DNA from: Pseudomonadota bacterium
GTDB lineage: Bacteria > Desulfobacterota > Desulfobulbia > Desulfobulbales > Desulfobulbaceae
Direction of reading: 5' to 3'
Length of the DNA: 28,132 nt
Assembly: GCA_009778235.1 (NCBI GenBank)
Contig: WRKE01000312.1
Location: 1 to 28,132 of the forward strand
Shown: positions 1-5,083 of the stretch, piece by piece
How positions within the stretch are numbered: position 1 is the first letter of the stretch
Layout: each line of letters begins with the position of its first letter
The notes under the pieces: generated by a model
The model's input: only the letters and a program-made list of their open reading frames with translations
The model's database searches: none
Told to the model about the DNA's origin: nothing
Position numbers and translations under genes: made by a program

Positions 1-572
1 CGACCGAAACCTATTACGGTTTGGCGGTTGATCCCTTCAACCGCCGAGCCTTGGATCGATTGTTCGCCATCAAGCGGCGGCCGCGCCAGCTTCCGATCCT
101 GGTCCTGGTATCCGGCCCTGACCAATTGCCGCTGTTGACCGGTACGCTGCCAGCGGTCTACCAGCACTTGATCGAGTGTTTCTGGCCCGGTCCCTTGACC
201 TTGGTCTGCCCAGCAGTGGACTCGCTGCCGTCGCAGCTGACCGGGGACACGCACACTGTGGGCGTGCGCCAATCACCCAACCAGACGGCCGCGGCCTTGA
301 TTGCCGCTTTTGGCGGCCCAGTGACCGCCACCAGCGCCAATATCACCGGCTTTCCGGCCACCGTATCCGCCCGCGAGGTGGCCAGGACCTTTGCTGGCGG
401 AGTTGACCTGATCATCGACGGTGGGGTGACGCCCGGTGGTTGCGGATCGACCCTGGTCGGCCTGGAGGAGCGAGGCGAACTCCGGTGTATCCGGGAAGGC
501 AAGATAGCGTTTGCTGCGGTACAAGAGGCTGTCACGGATTTTTTTAAGCAACGAAAAAAGGATGATGCTTAA
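1..572 (+). CDS. Sua5/YrdC/YciO family L-threonylcarbamoyladenylate synthase, 5' end cut off
   Basis: This family makes L-threonylcarbamoyladenylate from threonine, bicarbonate and ATP, the first step of the t6A37 modification of ANN-decoding tRNAs. The reading frame is open from base 3 and begins with TETYYGLAVDP, which matches the family's PTETVYGLG-type motif near the N-terminus, so only about 20 residues should be missing beyond the left edge. The TTG at 21 lies inside this motif and is not the real start. Further family features are the WPGPLTLV stretch and TSANITG, corresponding to the conserved SAN.SG nucleotide-binding motif. The visible part is about 189 residues, the usual size of the short YrdC/YciO form without the Sua5 C-terminal domain. 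The stop is directly followed by the ATG of the Hpt gene (TAAATG), suggesting co-translation. I cannot tell a housekeeping TsaC from the YciO paralogue. Confidence 0.88.
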   Translation, partial: TETYYGLAVDPFNRRALDRLFAIKRRPRQLPILVLVSGPDQLPLLTGTLPAVYQHLIECFWPGPLTLVCPAVDSLPSQLTGDTHTVGVRQSPNQTAAALIAAFGGPVTATSANITGFPATVSAREVARTFAGGVDLIIDGGVTPGGCGSTLVGLEERGELRCIREGKIAFAAVQEAVTDFFKQRKKDDA

Positions 573-896
573 ATGGCTGACATACAGTGGAACAAGGCGT
601 TTGCCCTGGAACTGACAGGTGGCGACGAGGAGTTTTTGCAGGAACTGTTGACCCTGTTTCGCTCCTCCTCGGCCGATGACTATATCAAGTTGCAACAGGC
701 TGTGGCGGCTGGCGATGCCGAGGCGGTGTCCCATGCCGCCCACAGTCTGAAAGGTGCGGCATCGAGCCTTGGCTTTGAAGCTATCCAACGGTTGGCCGCC
801 GGTATGGAGGCGGACGGCCGAAACAAGTCGGTGACCGTGGCCAGAGAAAACCTGACAGCCATGGGAGAATTACTGGCCCAACTCAATCATCTGTAG
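573..896 (+). CDS. Stand-alone Hpt (histidine phosphotransfer) domain protein
   Basis: A single-domain phosphotransfer protein of 107 residues, expected to relay phosphate between a hybrid histidine kinase and a response regulator in the cytoplasm. The central motif HAAHSLKGAASSLGF contains the phospho-accepting histidine (His57, HSLKGA) with the Lys-Gly pair typical of Hpt domains. The rest is predicted alpha-helical, and the length is right for a bare four-helix bundle. The ATG follows the upstream stop codon with no gap, so it is probably translated with the tRNA-modification gene. No hybrid kinase is encoded nearby, so its partners are elsewhere. The functional link to the upstream gene is unknown; the arrangement may simply be transcriptional. 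Confidence 0.87.
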   Translation: MADIQWNKAFALELTGGDEEFLQELLTLFRSSSADDYIKLQQAVAAGDAEAVSHAAHSLKGAASSLGFEAIQRLAAGMEADGRNKSVTVARENLTAMGELLAQLNHL

Positions 897-953
897 GCGA
901 TTGCAATCTGCCCGCTTCAAGTTCCGGAAATCACCAGCCGCGGCCAGATTTGC

Positions 954-977
954 GTTCCCACGCTTAAGCGTGGGAAC
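954..977. repeat. Perfect 24-bp palindrome (REP-like candidate)
   Basis: The left arm GTTCCCACGCTT is exactly complementary to the right arm AAGCGTGGGAAC. It lies in the gap between the Hpt gene and the convergent Hsp20 gene. No U-tract follows on either strand, so it is not a standard intrinsic terminator. Very similar GTTCCCACGC/GCGTGGGAAC palindromes are, from general knowledge, dispersed in many proteobacterial genomes as REP-type elements. I see only one copy in this window, so dispersal is not shown here. Confidence 0.6.
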
Positions 978-1085
978 AACAGTTTTCCTCTTGGTTGAAC
1001 CAGTTCCAAGGTACAAGCTTTTTTAAGTCCTTCCCTTTCCTGCTGGTCATTGCGGACCAAACGCCAAGTTCTGCCAACAGCGAGC

Positions 1086-1472
1086 TCAACCGGCAGTGAT
1101 TTCGATCCGCCGGGGCTTGGCCGATTCAGACTTGGGCAAATGCAGCCGTAGCACGCCTTCTTTTAAGTCGGCATGGACCTGACCGACATCAATGTTTTGC
1201 GGTACCGCAAAGATCCGGCGGAATTCGGCATCGGCAAATTCCCGCCAGGCTGTGGCACCGGTCATCTGCAAGCGCCGCCTGCCCGACAGGGTCATCTTGC
1301 CGTTGTCGATATGGATGTTGATGTCATCTTTGAGTACGCCGGGCAGATCGGCGTGGAGCAAAATCTCGCGCTCATTTTCCAGGATATCCACCGCAGGCGT
1401 GATTACGGGCAGTTGGCGGACCGGTTCAGTTGGCTGATCCTGGCTGACTGCTTGATTCTCGTTCATAAACAT
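1086..1472 (-). CDS. Hsp20/alpha-crystallin family small heat shock protein (second gene of pair)
   Basis: An ATP-independent holdase chaperone of 128 residues that would bind unfolding proteins in the cytoplasm. The alpha-crystallin domain covers roughly residues 35-128: it begins PAVDILENEREILLHADLPGV and ends with GVLRLHLPKSE, the family's G-L-L-x-L-P-K type signature. I chose the ATG of MFMNENQ because AGGAGG lies 6 nt upstream of it; a longer frame starting MTTNRRT would put this Shine-Dalgarno inside the gene. It follows the other Hsp20 gene after 36 nt and is probably co-transcribed. The short, glutamine-rich N-terminal arm differs from the partner's, as is usual when two sHsps form mixed or distinct oligomers. 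The exact oligomeric role cannot be read from sequence. Confidence 0.93.
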   Translation of the reverse strand: MFMNENQAVSQDQPTEPVRQLPVITPAVDILENEREILLHADLPGVLKDDINIHIDNGKMTLSGRRRLQMTGATAWREFADAEFRRIFAVPQNIDVGQVHADLKEGVLRLHLPKSESAKPRRIEITAG

Positions 1473-1508
1473 AAAGGTCCTCCTGTTCGTTGTCATGCCC
1501 CATGGGCG

Positions 1509-1952
1509 TTATTGAATACTGATTTGCCGGGGCTTGGCAGCCTCGGATTTGGGAAGGGTCATGGTGAGCAGCCCTTCTTTGAGTGTCGCCGTCACCTTGG
1601 CCGCATTGACCTCGTACGGCAGGGTGAAACTGCGGGAAAAGGCAGCGGCCGGCTGCTCGATCCGATGCACGGTGTAGCCTTCCGGTATATCCGCCTTACG
1701 CGATCCGCTTATTTCCAGGTAATTTCCCTGGAGCTTCACCTTGAGATCTTCACGGTTGACCCCCGACAACTCGGCGATCAACTCCAGATTGTCGCCGGTG
1801 TCGCTCAGGTTGGTTCGAGGGTAGGTTTCCGAAGTTTCCCAACCATGGCCGAGGCTGTAGGTGCGGTCAAATTGGTAGAACAGGCTGTTCATCTGATTGC
1901 GGAACAGGTCCATGGCCCCCAGAATGGAATGCATGTCTTGCCATCGTGTCAT
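1509..1952 (-). CDS. Hsp20/alpha-crystallin family small heat shock protein (first gene of pair)
   Basis: A 147-residue small heat shock protein. The N-terminal arm (about residues 1-45: MTRWQDMHSILGAMDLFRNQ) contains the aromatic and hydrophobic residues typical of the substrate-binding arm. The alpha-crystallin domain follows, with PRTNLSDTGDNLELIAELSGV and the closing GLLTMTLPKSEAAKPRQI. An AAGGAGG sequence about 8 nt before the ATG supports the start. It is the promoter-proximal gene of the Hsp20 pair and diverges from the predicted tandem ribbon-helix-helix gene, with about 190 bp between the start codons. No CIRCE element and no convincing sigma-32 promoter were seen, so heat-shock control, if any, must use something else, possibly the neighbouring regulator. 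Confidence 0.94.
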   Translation of the reverse strand: MTRWQDMHSILGAMDLFRNQMNSLFYQFDRTYSLGHGWETSETYPRTNLSDTGDNLELIAELSGVNREDLKVKLQGNYLEISGSRKADIPEGYTVHRIEQPAAAFSRSFTLPYEVNAAKVTATLKEGLLTMTLPKSEAAKPRQISIQ

Positions 1953-2041
1953 AGCTTGCTTCCTCCTTGCTGATGCATTGTTCTGTTGTTTTCATTTTCA
2001 CGGCTGCGCGCCGCATTGTGTACTTGGCAAAAACAGTAATC

Positions 2042-2070
2042 TTGACAAAAAATCTGTCAACCTGTTTAAT
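2042..2070 (+). promoter_or_regulatory. Sigma-70-type promoter with overlapping dyad, divergent region
   Basis: TTGACA (2042-2047), a 17-bp spacer and TTTAAT (2065-2070) make a near-consensus promoter firing towards the gene at 2144. The -35 box is one arm of the dyad TTGACA-N7-TGTCAA (2042-2060), whose other arm reads TTGACA on the minus strand towards the Hsp20 genes. A protein bound to this dyad could therefore affect both directions. The minus-strand -10 is poor (TACTGT at 16 bp). Confidence 0.55.
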
Positions 2071-2143
2071 AATTTTTACTTGAATTACTAAATATCGATT
2101 GAGGCATGTTAGTAATGAAAAATCAATGCAACCCGGAGAGGAC

Positions 2144-2743
2144 ATGAGCGAAAAAAATGATCCATCTGAACAGAACAACGAAGCGATGACTGGATTGTCG
2201 GCCGACACGCTCAGGGGCAGACAGTCGGTCAGGGCAACGTTCAAGCTGCCGCTGCCGGTGATCGAGTTGCTCAGTGTTGCCGCCGGTCAACTGGGGCTCA
2301 AGCAGAAATCGCTCTTTGATCAGTTGGTTGAAGATCGGGCAATTCTCGAACAGCTCGCCACAGGGGTATCCAGCTATCAGCCCGTACAGGCGCAGCGGCA
2401 GCAAAAAACCTATGTTGTCAGCCGCAATTCGCTGCTGGCGCTTGATTATGTCGCCAAAATACACAAATTGCCGCGCGATCTGCTGGTTGAAATCTCCATT
2501 TTGCGATTGATGCCGGTTCTCAGCGCTGAACAGGAAAAACAGCATGGGCGGGAGCGCCTGTTGAACGAGTTGGAAATATGGCTCGAACAAGGCCAGATCG
2601 TGCTCGGCAACACCCGGCATCGACTGGATGAGGATGATCCGGCAATGCGGCGCCTGAAGGCGCTGATTGCGCAACTCAGCGCCGATGTGGCGGAATTGGC
2701 CGACCAGGTTGAGCAGGGCCGGATACTTGAACGTTATTTCTAA
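2144..2743 (+). CDS. Uncharacterised protein with two ribbon-helix-helix-like repeats, possible regulator
   Basis: A 199-residue protein I do not recognise as a named family. I chose the ATG at 2144 because GGAGAGG lies just upstream; an in-frame ATG at 2126 is possible. The middle shows two similar units: RATFKLPLPVIELLSVAAGQ followed by LGLKQKSLFDQLVED, and KTYVVSRNSLLALDYVAKIH followed by KLPRDLLVEISILR. Each reads as a short strand, a helix, a turn with Leu-x-x-K/D and a second helix, the layout of a ribbon-helix-helix DNA-binding unit, so the protein may be a covalent RHH dimer. The C-terminal third (about 135-199) is a charged, heptad-like helix (LKALIAQLSADVAELADQVE), probably a coiled coil. 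It diverges from two Hsp20 genes and carries a dyad in its promoter, so control of itself and the chaperones is plausible. This is inference only. Confidence 0.6.
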   Translation: MSEKNDPSEQNNEAMTGLSADTLRGRQSVRATFKLPLPVIELLSVAAGQLGLKQKSLFDQLVEDRAILEQLATGVSSYQPVQAQRQQKTYVVSRNSLLALDYVAKIHKLPRDLLVEISILRLMPVLSAEQEKQHGRERLLNELEIWLEQGQIVLGNTRHRLDEDDPAMRRLKALIAQLSADVAELADQVEQGRILERYF

Positions 2744-3030
2744 AAACCTTGGAGAGTAGTTTTGACCATGGCCAGCGGGATTTTTTTGTACTGATCAAAC
2801 CTTTCTGACCATTGCGTGCCTGTTTTGCGCCCTTGCGCGCTGTTGATGCCCTTCATGGTACAGTTTGCGATAAATCGAGCGGTTGCATTTACATGAAGCC
2901 ACAGGTCAAGGTCAGACGCCCGAGAAACCATGAAAAAAAATGATGAAAAAGATAAATTCTGCTGACTTGGATATTGATTTTCAATTTCGTGCAAGATAAG
3001 ATGCGATGAATCCCATAAGCGGATCACTCT
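2744..3030 (+). other. Gene-free stretch ending in a strong terminator; possible small RNA or long 3' UTR
   Basis: No credible coding frame was found here; the minus-strand frame over 2740-3144 has no family resemblance and runs through the terminator. The region ends in the strong plus-strand terminator at 3031-3079, nearly 290 nt after the preceding stop codon. This leaves room for an untranslated small RNA or an unusually long 3' UTR of the RHH-like gene. I could not find a convincing promoter inside it. Confidence 0.3.
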
Positions 3031-3078
3031 CCCCTTTGCCGTGCGCTCCCCCTTGCACGGCAAAGGGGCTTTTTTTTT
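3031..3078 (+). terminator. Strong Rho-independent terminator
   Basis: A perfect 14-bp stem (CCCCTTTGCCGTGC at 3031-3044 pairing with GCACGGCAAAGGGG at 3055-3068) with a 10-nt loop is followed by C and nine T residues. The T-run is on the plus strand only, so it ends rightward transcription arriving from 2144 or from a small RNA between 2744 and 3030. Confidence 0.92.
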
Positions 3079-3258
3079 CCAGCCTGGACCCCATCCCGCA
3101 GGCATGCCCCAAGGTCCTGTCCCAGAATCGATCAGATTTTCCATGTCATCTGCGTGGATGCAGATGACGGAAAAAAGTTCTGCAGGTCAACCCAACACAC
3201 GCTCCTTGGTTTCGGTCAATTGTCCTGTCGAAGCCTTGGAATTCTTTTGGCTGAAAAA

Positions 3259-3330
3259 TGGTTGACCAATTATCAGTGGTTGTACAAATTTGCTTGAAAT
3301 CGGCCAGAATTTGCGTTAATGGTTAAACCA
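3259..3330 (+). promoter_or_regulatory. Two FadR/PdhR-type operator candidates before the GntR gene
   Basis: TGGTTGACCA (3259-3268) and TGGTTAAACCA (3320-3330) both have the TGGT...ACCA half-sites known for FadR-subfamily GntR regulators such as FadR and PdhR. The second ends 21 nt before the chosen start codon and just ahead of the Shine-Dalgarno. The pair suggests negative autoregulation and joint control of the exporter gene behind it. The stretch from the terminator (3078) to here shows nothing else I can support. Confidence 0.5.
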
Positions 3331-3351
3331 ATAAGTGGGAGGGATGAAACT

Positions 3352-4113
3352 ATGGGGTTATCGGGTGCGCCTGAGGATAAAAAATACACTTACCGGGTCT
3401 TGATTGAACGGATCAGCGAAATGATCCGTAGCGGCGAGCTGCAACCAGGCGGCAGACTGCCGCCTGAACGGAAATTGGCGGAGATGTTCGGCGTGTCCCG
3501 CAGCAGCCTGCGTCAGGCGTTCCAGGCCTTGGCGGAGCGGGGTATCATCGAGAGTCGGCAAGGGGATGGCACCTATCTGCTGCCTGCCATTGAAACGCCC
3601 TTGTCCACCGATGCCATCGCCGACGCCATCAGCGAGCAGAGTGGGCTGTTGCGTGAAATCGTCGAGTTCCGGCAGCTGATTGAACCGCAAATCGCCGCCC
3701 TGGCGGCCAGACGGATTTCAACTGAGGCCGTTGACCGGTTGAAGATATTGGTCTGCGATCAGCAGCGGGCCTTGATGGTTGGGCGCGTTGCCGCCGGCTT
3801 TGATGCCGAGTTTCACCAAGTCCTGGCAGAAAGTGCCGACAACCGGGTGATGGCCAGGGTGATGTCCACCATCCAGTCGATCGTCAATGAAAGCCGGTCA
3901 ATCTGGCTGCAAAGCAATGAACGGCGGCTAACCTCGATGGAGGGGCATCTGCGGATTATCGATGCCCTGGAGGCAAGGGATGCCGAAGCGGCCCATGCGG
4001 CAATGGCGCTCCATATCGCCGAGATCGAGTTGTCCATCTTCGGCGAGCAACAGGAAACACCCGGAAAAACGGACAGCAAGGTTTGTCAGCCAAAATCGAG
4101 CACCACCAAGTGA
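3352..4113 (+). CDS. GntR family transcriptional regulator, FadR subfamily
   Basis: A 253-residue regulator. The N-terminal winged helix-turn-helix (about residues 10-75) contains LQPGGRLPPERKLAEMFGVS and the recognition-helix region SRSSLRQAFQAL, followed by the wing RQGDGTYL. The FCD effector-binding domain (about 95-225) contains the EFRQLIEPQIAALAA entry, the helix with EFHQVLAES and the final histidine region EGHLRIIDALEARD, which includes the acidic and histidine residues that usually bind a metal and an organic acid. The ATG at 3352 is preferred over the in-frame ATG at 3319 because GGGAGGG lies 8 nt before it, and because the earlier start would place an operator-like site in the coding region. 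The gene lies 18 bp before the TauE/SafE gene, so it probably controls export of a small anionic metabolite or sulfonate-derived ion. The ligand is unknown. Confidence 0.9.
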   Translation: MGLSGAPEDKKYTYRVLIERISEMIRSGELQPGGRLPPERKLAEMFGVSRSSLRQAFQALAERGIIESRQGDGTYLLPAIETPLSTDAIADAISEQSGLLREIVEFRQLIEPQIAALAARRISTEAVDRLKILVCDQQRALMVGRVAAGFDAEFHQVLAESADNRVMARVMSTIQSIVNESRSIWLQSNERRLTSMEGHLRIIDALEARDAEAAHAAMALHIAEIELSIFGEQQETPGKTDSKVCQPKSSTTK

Positions 4114-4131
4114 TGCAAGGAGAAGAATATC

Positions 4132-4935
4132 ATGTCTGTGGAGATTATCGTGATGTATCTGGTTGTGGGGTTGATCGCCGGGGTGTTGGCGGGCCTTTTG
4201 GGCGTTGGCGGTGGGGTGGTGATCGTGCCAATGCTGGTTTTTTGTTTTACCAAGCAGGGGATTCAGTCCGATCTGATCATGCACATCGCCCTGGGCACCT
4301 CACTGGCCAGCATAATTTTCACCTCAATTTCGAGTTTCATGTCTCATCATAAGCGGGGTGCGGTGGAATGGGTGGTTGTCAGGCGGATCGTCCCCGGTAT
4401 CCTGATTGGCACCTTTGCCGGTACCTTTGTCGCCTCGCGGTTGCCCACCGGTTTCTTGAAGGGCTTTTTCTGCCTGTTTCTCTTTATGATCGCCACCCAG
4501 ATGCTGCTCAACAAAAAACCCGCAGCCGCGCGGGATCTGCCCGGAACCGGCGGCATGTTCGGCATGGGCTCGCTCATCGGCGTGGTTTCCGCCCTGGTCG
4601 GCATCGGCGGCGGCTCCCTTTCGGTCCCCTTCATGCTCTGGTGCAACATCGCCGCCCACCGTGCCATCGGCACCTCGGCCGCCATCGGCTTCCCCATCGC
4701 CATTGCCGGCGCGGCCGGCTATATCATCAACAACCTGGGTGAAACCGGACTGCCGCCCTACAGCCTCGGCTTTGTTTATCTGCCCGCCCTGGTCGGCATT
4801 GTCTGCGCCAGCATGTTGACCGCGCCCTTCGGGGTCAAGTTGGCCCATGCCTTGCCGGTGGACAAGCTCAAACGCATTTTCGCCCTGTTCCTCTATGTGG
4901 TCGCCATCAAGATGGCCTGGGGGCTGGTTTTTTGA
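4132..4935 (+). CDS. TauE/SafE family membrane transporter (sulfite or small organic anion exporter)
   Basis: An inner-membrane protein of 267 residues with about eight hydrophobic segments arranged as two related halves. The first half opens with LIAGVLAGLLGVGGGVVIVPML and the second with SLIGVVSALVGIGGGSLSVPFM; this repeated G-G-G-x-x-x-V-P motif is the hallmark of the TauE/SafE (DUF81) family. Members export sulfite, sulfoacetate or other small anions. The ATG follows an AAGGAG sequence and lies 18 bp after the GntR gene, with which it forms an operon. In an anaerobic sulfur-metabolising organism a sulfonate- or sulfite-related role is attractive, but the sequence alone does not identify the substrate. 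Confidence 0.9.
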   Translation: MSVEIIVMYLVVGLIAGVLAGLLGVGGGVVIVPMLVFCFTKQGIQSDLIMHIALGTSLASIIFTSISSFMSHHKRGAVEWVVVRRIVPGILIGTFAGTFVASRLPTGFLKGFFCLFLFMIATQMLLNKKPAAARDLPGTGGMFGMGSLIGVVSALVGIGGGSLSVPFMLWCNIAAHRAIGTSAAIGFPIAIAGAAGYIINNLGETGLPPYSLGFVYLPALVGIVCASMLTAPFGVKLAHALPVDKLKRIFALFLYVVAIKMAWGLVF

Positions 4936-4944
4936 AAATGGCTC

Positions 4945-4985
4945 AAAAAACGACGCCCCGTTGCGGTCGGGGCTCGGGGCGTCGT
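4945..4985 (-). terminator. Rho-independent terminator for the FecR/DUF6600-like gene
   Basis: ACGACGCCCCG (4950-4960) pairs with CGGGGCGTCGT (4975-4985). Read on the minus strand the hairpin ends in a run of six T residues (the A-run at 4945-4950), about 100 nt after the stop codon of the gene at 5084. The same hairpin may also slow plus-strand transcripts from the TauE/SafE gene, but there is no clean T-run on that side. Confidence 0.82.
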
Positions 4986-5083
4986 TGTCGATACAGATGC
5001 GGCCAGGTGCCTGGTTGTTAGTCCCCGGGCGGTTCAGTGGCGTTTAAGCCCATGCCTTGTCGCTGTCGCTCATCCTGCAGATT

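Noticed and set aside
1953..2143. CIRCE element or sigma-32 promoter for the Hsp20 genes
   Set aside because: Neither the TTAGCACTC-N9-GAGTGCTAA element nor a CTTGAA...CCCCAT promoter is present in this gap.
2740..3144. A 134-codon minus-strand frame
   Set aside because: It spans a strong plus-strand terminator, has no recognisable domain and no ribosome-binding site.
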